From the NCBI GenBank assembly GCA_028276345.1, contig JAPYWM010000085.1, positions 1-6,116 on the forward strand: a stretch of DNA of 6,116 nt, written 5' to 3'. The position numbers and the translations under genes were made by a program. Of the stretch, positions 1-6,116 are shown piece by piece. Position 1 is the first letter of the stretch; the number at the start of each line of letters is the position of its first letter. The stretch comes from Sphingobacterium sp. GTDB taxonomy: Bacteria; Bacteroidota; Bacteroidia; SpSt-205. Under the pieces are notes generated by a model. That model was not told the DNA's origin, searched no databases, and saw only the letters and a program-made list of their open reading frames with translations.

Positions 1-3000
1 GGCGATCTGACCTATCAGTGTCTGGGCCCAGGACCAGGTAATACCACCCGCTACCGCCTGCGGTTTACCCTGTACAGAGACTGTAAAGGGATACCAGCCC
101 CCAACAGTGTGACTGTCAACTATAGCTCTACTCAGTGTGGGGTGAATAGCAGTGTTACGTTGTCTCCTATTGGCGGTACGGGGACGGACATTACGCCGCA
201 AATAGCGTGTTCAGGTTATATCTCCTCCTGCCCCAATGGCGGCAATACCAACTATGGCATCCAGCGCTGGATCTACGAGGCTACCGTTTCCCTTCCAGCA
301 GGCTGTGGCTCGGATTGGGTATTTTATACTACAGACTGTTGTAGGTCGGCAGATATTGATAATATAAGCAACCCAGGAGGCACGGGCTCGGCTTTTTATG
401 CCCGTTTAGACAATACCGTCACCCCGTGTAATAGCTCGCCGCAGTTTACGAACCTGCCGCAGATGTTCAACTGCGCTAATCAGCCTACGCTCCTCAACCT
501 CGGTGTGGTCGACCCCGATGGCGATAGCTTAGTGATAGAGCTTACTAACTGCCGAAGCGATGGTGCCGGTGCGCCCAACACGTCGGTTACTTATAACGCG
601 CCCTATGGTGGGACGAACCCATTTCCGACTTTATCGGGCATTTTGATTCAATCCAATGGGCTTTTTAGCTATATTCCTGCGCAGGCGATCCGAGCGGTGT
701 TTTGCTATCGGGTGCGGGAGTTTCGCAATGGTGTACAGATCGGTGAGACTTTCCAGGATGTGTATCTGATCATCCAAAACTGCCCTAATCCTACGCCGCC
801 CAGCGCTGTGGGTAGTACTAACGTGCAGCCGAACCCGGTGCAGTACAACGAGACCAATCCGAATACGTTTACCTTTCAGGTGCCAGTCTGTCCGCTGGGA
901 GGTGGGCAGCAGTTCTGCATCAATCTTCAATATAGAGATACAGTTAACCCCAGTCCGGCCAATCAGCTTCAGGTGAATGTGGTACAGGCGCCGCCAGGAG
1001 CTACGACGACGGTGACAGGTAACGGCACCAATAATGTGCAGGTTCAAATATGCTGGACGCCAACCTCTGCAAATGTCGGGCAGAATTACAATGTGGTCGT
1101 ATCTGTTTCTAATAACACCTGTCCGATTCGGGGACGATGGGATTATACGTATGTCTTGCGGGTGCGGGCAGGCATTCAAAAAGACAATCACATAGCTGTG
1201 GTGCGGGGGCCGGGAGACACGATCGTGACGCGGGATACGTTAGTGTGTCGGGGTACGCGGCTAAGATTGTATCTCACGGCTCGGGACTCGGTCCCGCCTA
1301 GTGATATCGCCTCTGTGACCTGGACGGCTACGGGCGGCGCTACCCCACCGCCTTCCTTCCCACCGAACCCCCTCTCCCAGGCAATGTCGCCCACTATCAC
1401 AGTAACCCAATCAGCATCGTACATCGCGACGATCATGTATCGGGGGGGATGTATGGATCGTGATACTATTAGGATTCGCATGCAGACGCCTGACACGCTG
1501 CGCATCTCTCCCAATCCGGCGTCGGTGTGCGTAGGGGATACTCTCACGCTGACGGCGACTTCGGCGCTAAACCTCCCGATAAGCTGGTACATAGGGGCAC
1601 CCTTCACGGGAACCCCCTTGGGAAGTGGGTCCAGTGTGACCTTTTCGCCCAATGCTCCGCCCAGGCAGGAAAAAATCTATGTGGTTTCTCAGGATACGCT
1701 GGGGTGCACCTACATAGATAGTGCGCTGGTAGATGTGCAGGCGGGGCCTTCGTTTAGTGCAACGAGCACGCCAGCGACTTGCCGAGGCCAGAATAATGGC
1801 GCTATTACCCTTACGCCAGCTGCGGGCGGAAGCTACAACTACTTCCTGTACAATGCCGGTGGAGGCGTTATAGCGGGGCCGGTTCCAAATGGACAGTTTA
1901 GCAACCTGGCACCGGGTACGTATATCGTCGCCGTGCAAGGGCCCTTGCCAGTTCTTTGCCAGAGTTTTGATACTGTCTTTGTGGGGCAAGGGGATAGCGT
2001 GAGTGTGACCATCTTAGGGGATAGCATCCGGTATGTATGTCCGCTTATCCCGGTTACATTTGAAGCTGTAGGCAGCACCACGCTCAATGCTTCCCTCACC
2101 TATGTCTGGAACTTCGGGAATGGTAATACGCAGACAACTACTACCACGAGTGTTACACAAAGCTATCCGACGCCAGGGATTTATACGGTGGTTGTCCAGG
2201 CTGTAACGCCGCAAGGGTGCTTTGCAACGGATACGGTGATCGTGAATACGCTGAACTCCTTAGGGCTGACAGCGCAGCCCAGCCCGGTGTGCAAAGGTGC
2301 CACGACGGGCACAGTCACCCTAACGGTGGGTGGGAATCCGCAACCGCCGGTGAGCTATAGCGCGTTTCCGGTGGTACCGGGGGCTGGGCCAACCTTCGGT
2401 CCCCAGAGCAGTGCTACCTTTACGGTACCGGTGGGGGTGCTGTATGAGTTTATCGCCCAGGATAGTGCGGGATGCCAGGGGCGGGATACGATTGCGCTCA
2501 GGGTAACGGACAGCGTGGAGATTGTGAGTCTCAATCATGGCCCGATTCCGACCTGTTACCCGGTAGCCGTTTCCCTCACGGCCCAGGTGCAGGGGACGGG
2601 TAGCTTTGTGTATTACTGGGACTTTGGCAATGGCGGTCGGGACACCACCCAGGTCTCCACGACGACGGCCTTGTATAGCGCCGGGGGTAACTACATCGTA
2701 ACCCTCATCGTGGAAAATACGGCGGGGTGTCGGGATACGGCGCTTCTGCCGCTTTTTGTGCCGGCGACGGGTGAGCGGATAGATGCGGAGATCGTGTCAG
2801 CAGGGCCAGTGCTGCAGGGATGTGCCCCGCTCACGGTAAACTTTGAGGGCACAGGTACGAGCAGTATTGGAAGTCCACTAACCTTTTCGTGGGACTTTCG
2901 CGATGGAAATACAGCAAGTGGTACGCAAGTGACGCATACCTTTACGCAGCCGGGGTACTACAATGTGATATTTTATGCGCAAAGTTCGCCGCAGTGTTAT

Positions 3001-3567
3001 GATACAGCTCAAGTTCTGGTATGGGTGGATGGGCAGCCGCAAGCGCAGATTATAGTGCCGCCGCAGCCCAGCAGCCTTGGCTATTATGTTGCGTCGCCGA
3101 TCACTTTCACCGCAGCGTCTGGACCCTATAATGTGCGCTTTTTCTGGCGGGCGGATAGCCAGGCTGCCGCGACAGGCTCCTCCTACACCATAAGCTACCT
3201 GCAAAAGGGCACTTTCTGTGTCTACCTCACAGTGGAGAGTGAGCTGGGATGCGTAGACACGGCACAGTATTGCTTTGATGTGAGTGGATACGTCCTCCTG
3301 ATTCCGAATGCTTTTACACCGAATGGCGACGGGATAAATGATGTCTTCAAAGTAGTGGGTTATGGGATGGAGTACATTGAGCTGACGGTGTATGACCGGT
3401 GGGGTACGCAGTTGTATGCTGCGCGCGGCACGGAGCAGGTGATATGGGATGGAACGAAAGGCGGTACACCTCTCCCCGAGGGCAGTTACGTCTATCTGGT
3501 GCGGTACAAGCTAATAGATAAAGAAGGCGTAGAATACCGAACGGGCACGGTGACACTTCTGAGATAA
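1..3567 (+). CDS. Large secreted multidomain protein with Ig-like/PKD modules and T9SS type B sorting domain (5' partial)
   Basis: The reading frame is open from base 1 to the TAA at 3565-3567 (1188 codons), so the gene is cut by the window edge. The first GTG that could serve as a start (109) is an internal Val: the 36 codons before it continue the same domain (YRLRFTLYRDCKGI), so the true start and signal peptide lie upstream. Residues about 1-262 (numbered from base 1) form the Cys-rich N-terminal region typical of Bacteroidota CHU_C proteins, with CCRS at 113-116 and a DPDGDSL motif near 171-177. Then follow Ig-like modules, an SprB-like repeat (about 585-647), three PKD domains with WNFGNG, WDFGNG and WDFRDG cores (703, 873, 964), a degenerate PKD-like module, and the CHU_C domain (about 1099-1188). 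Family knowledge implies Sec export, then T9SS transport and attachment or release at the cell surface. An adhesin or matrix role is inference; no enzymatic domain is visible. Confidence 0.93.
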   Translation, partial: GDLTYQCLGPGPGNTTRYRLRFTLYRDCKGIPAPNSVTVNYSSTQCGVNSSVTLSPIGGTGTDITPQIACSGYISSCPNGGNTNYGIQRWIYEATVSLPAGCGSDWVFYTTDCCRSADIDNISNPGGTGSAFYARLDNTVTPCNSSPQFTNLPQMFNCANQPTLLNLGVVDPDGDSLVIELTNCRSDGAGAPNTSVTYNAPYGGTNPFPTLSGILIQSNGLFSYIPAQAIRAVFCYRVREFRNGVQIGETFQDVYLIIQNCPNPTPPSAVGSTNVQPNPVQYNETNPNTFTFQVPVCPLGGGQQFCINLQYRDTVNPSPANQLQVNVVQAPPGATTTVTGNGTNNVQVQICWTPTSANVGQNYNVVVSVSNNTCPIRGRWDYTYVLRVRAGIQKDNHIAVVRGPGDTIVTRDTLVCRGTRLRLYLTARDSVPPSDIASVTWTATGGATPPPSFPPNPLSQAMSPTITVTQSASYIATIMYRGGCMDRDTIRIRMQTPDTLRISPNPASVCVGDTLTLTATSALNLPISWYIGAPFTGTPLGSGSSVTFSPNAPPRQEKIYVVSQDTLGCTYIDSALVDVQAGPSFSATSTPATCRGQNNGAITLTPAAGGSYNYFLYNAGGGVIAGPVPNGQFSNLAPGTYIVAVQGPLPVLCQSFDTVFVGQGDSVSVTILGDSIRYVCPLIPVTFEAVGSTTLNASLTYVWNFGNGNTQTTTTTSVTQSYPTPGIYTVVVQAVTPQGCFATDTVIVNTLNSLGLTAQPSPVCKGATTGTVTLTVGGNPQPPVSYSAFPVVPGAGPTFGPQSSATFTVPVGVLYEFIAQDSAGCQGRDTIALRVTDSVEIVSLNHGPIPTCYPVAVSLTAQVQGTGSFVYYWDFGNGGRDTTQVSTTTALYSAGGNYIVTLIVENTAGCRDTALLPLFVPATGERIDAEIVSAGPVLQGCAPLTVNFEGTGTSSIGSPLTFSWDFRDGNTASGTQVTHTFTQPGYYNVIFYAQSSPQCYDTAQVLVWVDGQPQAQIIVPPQPSSLGYYVASPITFTAASGPYNVRFFWRADSQAAATGSSYTISYLQKGTFCVYLTVESELGCVDTAQYCFDVSGYVLLIPNAFTPNGDGINDVFKVVGYGMEYIELTVYDRWGTQLYAARGTEQVIWDGTKGGTPLPEGSYVYLVRYKLIDKEGVEYRTGTVTLLR
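1246..3282 (+). repeat. Array of eight Ig-like/SprB/PKD protein modules with a regular cysteine ladder
   Basis: This is a protein-level repeat inside the large CDS. Seven modules each begin near a Cys (codons at 1246, 1528, 1780, 2038, 2290, 2554, 2821). Each ends with a Cys in a (G/L/Q)C-x(1-4)-D-(T/S) motif (1450, 1705, 1957, 2218, 2473, 2728, 2995). An eighth module keeps only the closing motif (3250). Within a module the two cysteines are 58-61 residues apart, except 68 in the first; modules repeat every 84-94 residues. The third resembles an SprB repeat (TCRGQNNGAITLTP), and the fourth, sixth and seventh are PKD domains. The DNA is not repeated closely enough to suggest recent duplication. 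One disulfide per module is inference from the spacing and the extracellular location. Confidence 0.8.
3295..3564 (+). other. CHU_C / gliding-motility-associated C-terminal domain (T9SS type B sorting signal)
   Basis: The last 90 residues of the large protein contain IPNAFTPNGDGINDVFK (3301-3351), the hallmark opening of this domain, then the expected YDRWG strand, an IWDG turn and a PEGSYVYLVRYK strand before the final TGTVTLLR. Proteins with this domain are moved across the outer membrane by the type IX secretion system, so the organism must have that machinery elsewhere in the genome. The domain carries four of the nine lysines in the whole 1188-residue fragment, a composition unlike the modules before it. 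Confidence 0.95.
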
Positions 3568-3574
3568 AAAGCGC

Positions 3575-3582
3575 TATGTTTG
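3575..3582 (+). promoter_or_regulatory. Possible Bacteroidota-type -7 promoter element
   Basis: TATGTTTG in the 19-bp gap matches the TAnnTTTG -7 consensus used by the primary sigma factor of Bacteroidota. It ends 4 bases before the ATG at 3587, so transcription from it would give an essentially leaderless message for the hydratase gene. No TTTG or TTG stands at the usual -33 distance, and a match this short can occur by chance, so support is weak. Confidence 0.2.
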
Positions 3583-3586
3583 TCCT

Positions 3587-4378
3587 ATGGAGAACTCAGG
3601 CAAAGTGGCGCTGATCGAGACGCAGGTGGAGGGCCGGATTGGGTACATCACCCTCAACCGACCCGAGCGGCGGAATGCCCTCAGTTATGCGCTGGTAAGT
3701 CAGCTTAAGGAGGCTTTCACGGCGTGGCAGGGGGACCCGGGGGTTCGGGTGGTGGTGCTACGGGCAAAAGGCCCCGTCTTCTGTGCTGGAGCTGATATTG
3801 AGTACCTTCAGAAGCTGCAGGACTACTCCTTCCAGGAGAATCTGGCTGATTCTATACACCTGATGGAGCTGTATCTGCTCATGTACCGGTACTCGAAGCC
3901 GCTTATTGCACAAGTGGAGGGGCCGGCACTCGCTGGAGGGGCGGGCCTCGTAACGGTGGCCGATCTCGTGGTGGCTACGCCACAGGCCACCATCGGCTAT
4001 CCGGAGGCCAAGATCGGTTTTTTGCCTGCTATGGTAACGTACTTTCTCTTGCGGCGGGTAGGCGAGGGGTGGGCGCGGCAGCTTTTGATTACGGCGGAGG
4101 CTATCAGCGCTGAGGAGGCCCACCGCATGGGACTCTTCAACTATATCGTGCCCGCAGAGGAGGTGGCAAGCTACACCAAGAGCCTCGCTATGCGGCTCGC
4201 TGAGCAGACTTCGCCTACCTCGCAGGAGTTTATCCGGAAGCTGATAGCAGACCTGCAAGACATGCCTTTGCGGGAAGGGCTGGAGTTTGCGGCCAAAATG
4301 AATGCGCATGCTCGGGCCACAGAAGACTTTCGGCGGGGGATAGCGGCGTTTTTGCGAAAGGAGAAGATTACTTGGTAG
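3587..4378 (+). CDS. Enoyl-CoA hydratase/isomerase family protein, methylglutaconyl-CoA hydratase-like
   Basis: At 263 residues this is a full-length crotonase-fold enzyme, probably cytosolic. Conserved pieces in order are ITLNRPERRNALS (21-33), the first oxyanion-hole loop FCAGADI (65-71), the second loop EGPALAGGAGL (111-121), and GYPEAKIGFLPAMV (137-150). The C-terminal helix ends in DFRRGIAAFLRKEK. Glu140 matches the catalytic glutamate of PEILLG in classical crotonases. The other classical catalytic glutamate is Gly120 here. That Gly and the PEAKIGFLPA context resemble LiuC-type methylglutaconyl-CoA hydratases of leucine breakdown and related Bacteroidota paralogues, so I favour that subgroup; substrate cannot be fixed from sequence. 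Family enzymes add water to a 2-enoyl-CoA. The ATG at 3587 has no Shine-Dalgarno sequence, which is normal for the phylum, and gives a normal family N-terminus. The stop overlaps the next gene by 7 bases. Confidence 0.93.
   Translation: MENSGKVALIETQVEGRIGYITLNRPERRNALSYALVSQLKEAFTAWQGDPGVRVVVLRAKGPVFCAGADIEYLQKLQDYSFQENLADSIHLMELYLLMYRYSKPLIAQVEGPALAGGAGLVTVADLVVATPQATIGYPEAKIGFLPAMVTYFLLRRVGEGWARQLLITAEAISAEEAHRMGLFNYIVPAEEVASYTKSLAMRLAEQTSPTSQEFIRKLIADLQDMPLREGLEFAAKMNAHARATEDFRRGIAAFLRKEKITW
4357..4363 (+). promoter_or_regulatory. Shine-Dalgarno-like site supporting the TTG start at 4372
   Basis: AAAGGAG lies inside the end of the hydratase gene, with 8 bases between GGAG and the TTG at 4372. 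That is good spacing for TTG, whereas the alternative GTG at 4381 would be 17 bases away. No other gene start in the window has such a site. Because Bacteroidota use Shine-Dalgarno pairing little, this favours the TTG start without proving it. Confidence 0.4.
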
Positions 4379-5625
4379 GGGTGCGGCGGCCCTCGGAGGT
4401 GGTTTTGCATGCGATATGGGTGCGGCGGTTGTATCGGCCGGCTTTGCAAACGGTATCCGGGGAGGCGGTAGAGGTTTTGCATCCGGGTCAGGCCCGAGGC
4501 AGGGAAGGCGGACCGGACTTTCGGGGGGCTCGCCTGCGCATAGGGGGCCTTCTCTGGATAGGTGATGTGGAGATAGATGTAGTGCCCCAGGGCTGGTATC
4601 AGCATGGGCATCATGAGAATCCTGCTTTTGGGCAGGTCGTGGCGCAGGTGGTGTGGGATGCAGATGGCGGTGCGCAGGTCCGGGATCATCAGGGGCGAGT
4701 AGTGCCGGTAGTACCCTTAGCCCCCTTCGTGGTGGAAAGCCTGCAAAAACAGCTGACCGCGACCGAGCTGCCTTTCCCCTGCGCAGCCCTCGCTCAAGAC
4801 GTCCCCCAAGCCGTCTGGGAATCGCTTTACGAGACCGAAGGCGAGGCCCGCCTGAAAAGCCGCCATCAGCGCTACCGGACGATGGACGACTTGTACAGGG
4901 CTTTTTGGGAAGCCTTGCTGTATGGGTTTGGTTTGCCAGCGTTAGGAGAGCCGTTTCGGATGCTGGCGCAGGTACTGCCGCCAGCCCTGGTGCTTCGGTA
5001 CCAGGGAGATGGGCTTGCGATAGAAGCGCTCCTGCTGGGGATGGCGGGGCTTCTGGGTGAGGAGGCAGCCCAGCAGGCGGAGCCGTATGAGGTGGCCCTT
5101 CTGGAGCGGTGGGGCTACCTGCGGGCTAAGCATGACCTTCGGCCCCTTTCCTTGCGGTGGCCCCGGTATAGGCCGGCTGCCTCCCCAGCGATTCGGCTTT
5201 CCATGATGGCACAGATGCTTTTGCAGTACCCCGACTTAGCTACACTTATCGGTCAGCCGCCCGAAGCGCTCCCACTCCCTTCCCCGTACTGGCAAAAGCA
5301 CTGGGCTTGGCAAAAACCCCTTCCGCAACCCCTCAAACGTCCCTCCACCTTTCTCCTGCAAAACCTCCGCATCAACGCGCTGTATCCCTTTGCGGTTTAC
5401 TACTATCGCCTGCTGGGGCAAATAGAGCGTTCGCTGGAGTACGTAGATCGGCTGCGGACACTTCCACCGGAAGATCATCACATTTCGCGCCTGTATGCAC
5501 GTTGGGCTTTTCCTGCGAAAAACGCTTGGCAGACGCAGGGGCAGATTCATCTCTGGCGAGAGCGGTGCGAAAAAAAGGCCTGCCTGAGCTGCCCCGTGGG
5601 TTTATATCTTCGTGAGCATGGTTAG
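4372..5625 (+). CDS. DUF2851 family protein
   Basis: The product has 417 residues, about the usual family length, with no signal peptide or membrane segment, so it is probably cytosolic. Recognition rests on the family's N-terminal block: VVLHAIWVRRL (10-20), LHPG (36-39), GGPDFRGARLRIGGLLWIGDVEI (residues 46-68), then GWYQHGHHENPAFGQVV (74-90). It also rests on a mid-protein FPC at 135-137 followed by a tryptophan and charged residues, and the C-terminal C-x4-C-x2-C-P-V-G cluster (399-410). These are the only four cysteines. The function of the family is unknown to me. The start is TTG at 4372, overlapping the hydratase stop by 7 bases; GTG at 4381 (414 residues) is the alternative. Two stretches (about 4741-4820 and 5261-5380) are C-rich on this strand, unlike the G-rich neighbours. 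The next gene starts inside its 3' end. Confidence 0.88.
   Translation: MVGVRRPSEVVLHAIWVRRLYRPALQTVSGEAVEVLHPGQARGREGGPDFRGARLRIGGLLWIGDVEIDVVPQGWYQHGHHENPAFGQVVAQVVWDADGGAQVRDHQGRVVPVVPLAPFVVESLQKQLTATELPFPCAALAQDVPQAVWESLYETEGEARLKSRHQRYRTMDDLYRAFWEALLYGFGLPALGEPFRMLAQVLPPALVLRYQGDGLAIEALLLGMAGLLGEEAAQQAEPYEVALLERWGYLRAKHDLRPLSLRWPRYRPAASPAIRLSMMAQMLLQYPDLATLIGQPPEALPLPSPYWQKHWAWQKPLPQPLKRPSTFLLQNLRINALYPFAVYYYRLLGQIERSLEYVDRLRTLPPEDHHISRLYARWAFPAKNAWQTQGQIHLWRERCEKKACLSCPVGLYLREHG
5571..5577 (+). other. In-phase A AAA AAG slippery heptamer inside the DUF2851 gene
   Basis: A run of seven A followed by GG (5570-5578) reads GAA AAA AAG in frame, which is exactly the phase needed for -1 slippage in bacteria. 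A slipped ribosome would add GLPELPRGFISS after Lys402 and stop at the TGA at 5613-5615, giving 414 residues without Cys404 and Cys407. I see no convincing downstream hairpin and no upstream Shine-Dalgarno-like stimulator, so the site may simply encode a Lys-Lys pair. Confidence 0.3.
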
Positions 5626-6097
5626 GCTCGGGGGGGTTATCTTGGGGCTGGTATGGGCACAGTCGGCGCCAGTGGATACGCTGTATGGGCTGATTGGCCT
5701 TTCGCTGGAAATGGATAAGGCGGCTTTTTTGCCGGCTACGCTGATTCCGAAAGGGACTTCTCAGCGCAAAGTCTGGTATCGGTGGGCGGTGGATACGGCT
5801 TGGCAGGGCATTCCAATTAGGGAGGTGCATCTGGCTTTTTATCGCGATAAGCTCCATACGATTGAGGTGAGACTCACCCGCCCCGAGGATGCCGAGGCTT
5901 TTTTGGTGCTATTGGAGACTTTTTTAGGGAAGGGTGTGCAGGATGGCTATGCGCCGCGCTACCGGTGGCGGGGGGAGCGGGCGGCGCTATTGTATGACCA
6001 GAATATTCTAACACGGGTAACGACCGTACGCATTGAGAGTCTGGCCCTGCAGCGCCAGCTCGAGCGGGATGTGTATCGGGATTATCAAAGCCGGTAG
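5618..6097 (+). CDS. Small probably exported protein of unknown function
   Basis: I do not recognise a family. From the ATG at 5618 the product is 159 residues. A GTG at 5612 would add Met-Ser and is also possible; the overlap with the DUF2851 gene is 8 or 14 bases accordingly. The N-terminus MVRLGGVILGLVWAQSA has one Arg, a short hydrophobic stretch and a plausible Sec cleavage site after VWA, so a periplasmic or surface location is likely, though the signal is short. The rest is soluble and contains no cysteine. It alternates short strands (REVHLAFYRDKLHTIEVRL) with a helix (DAEAFLVLLETFL), then an aromatic, basic YAPRYRWRGERAALLYDQ segment and a charged C-terminal helix rich in Arg and Gln. 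Overlap with the preceding gene suggests co-translation. The order strand-helix-strand and W-x-G-x-x-A-A-L-L-Y recalls small Bacteroidota periplasmic proteins, but I assign no function. Confidence 0.75.
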   Translation: MVRLGGVILGLVWAQSAPVDTLYGLIGLSLEMDKAAFLPATLIPKGTSQRKVWYRWAVDTAWQGIPIREVHLAFYRDKLHTIEVRLTRPEDAEAFLVLLETFLGKGVQDGYAPRYRWRGERAALLYDQNILTRVTTVRIESLALQRQLERDVYRDYQSR

Positions 6098-6116
6098 GTA
6101 TGGGGGGCGTGAGTAA

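Noticed and set aside
109..111. GTG as the start codon of the large secreted protein
   Set aside because: The frame is open back to base 1, and the 36 upstream codons encode the beginning of the same Cys-rich domain (GDLTYQCLG, YRDCKGI). The GTG is an internal valine.
631..1191. Minus-strand open frame opposite the secreted-protein gene, and others like it at 1188-1652, 1567-1989 and 2878-3204
   Set aside because: They lie opposite a clearly real gene. Their products are rich in Arg, His and Pro with no recognisable domains, as expected of shadow frames in GC-rich coding DNA.
3576..3614. ATG at 3576 as an alternative start before the hydratase gene
   Set aside because: It is in a different frame and reaches a stop after about 12 codons. 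The ATG at 3587 gives the conserved protein.
3758..4309. Minus-strand 183-residue frame opposite the hydratase gene
   Set aside because: The + strand encodes a full-length crotonase-family enzyme here, and the antisense product shows no family features.
4653..5060. Plus-strand 135-residue frame inside the DUF2851 gene
   Set aside because: The product is low-complexity and rich in Arg, Gly, Ser and Pro, in another frame of a conserved gene. I see no start signal or domain.
5591..5600. CCCCGTGGG as a hairpin or terminator at the end of the DUF2851 gene
   Set aside because: The stem would be only three base pairs with a two- or three-base loop, with no T run after it, and coding continues across it.
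5372..5857. Minus-strand 161-residue frame spanning the junction of the last two genes
   Set aside because: It overlaps two better-supported genes on the + strand and has no recognisable motif.
6100..6116. Possible start of a further gene (ATG at 6100 or GTG at 6109)
   Set aside because: Only five codons are visible before the window ends and there is no Shine-Dalgarno sequence, so nothing supports a call beyond position and the tight packing of the genes.

Overview
The window looks like ordinary chromosome from a member of the Bacteroidota with fairly high GC. Three things point there. The large first protein ends in a gliding-motility-associated C-terminal domain (CHU_C, type B sorting signal of the type IX secretion system). 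It starts with a Cys-rich domain that I know only from that phylum. The third gene belongs to DUF2851, a family I know essentially from Bacteroidota. All four genes are on the + strand and tightly packed. I see no tRNA, rRNA, CRISPR array, insertion sequence, integrase or convincing terminator.

Layout. Bases 1-3567 hold the 3' part (1188 codons) of a giant secreted multidomain protein; its start and signal peptide lie before base 1. After the N-terminal domain comes a ladder of Ig-like, SprB-like and PKD modules with regularly spaced cysteines, then the T9SS sorting domain. After a 19-bp gap comes an enoyl-CoA hydratase/isomerase of the methylglutaconyl-CoA hydratase-like type (3587-4378). 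It overlaps by 7 bp a DUF2851 gene (4372-5625). That gene overlaps a small, probably exported protein of unknown function (5618-6097, or from 5612). The last 19 bases may contain the beginning of another gene, but too little is present to call it.

How they fit together. The last three genes overlap and probably form one translationally coupled operon. I see no biochemical reason for an acyl-CoA enzyme, a DUF2851 protein and a small exported protein to work together, so this may be only the compact gene packing of the genome. The secreted protein may be transcribed separately: a TAnnTTTG-type -7 element lies in the 19-bp gap, although no matching -33 element is visible.

The most interesting points are in the DUF2851 protein. 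It has exactly four cysteines (one conserved mid-protein, three in a C-terminal C-x4-C-x2-C cluster), which suggests a metal or Fe-S site. An in-phase A AAA AAG heptamer falls inside that cluster, where a -1 slip would remove two of the four cysteines. I found no clear evidence of a wholly new multi-gene system here.
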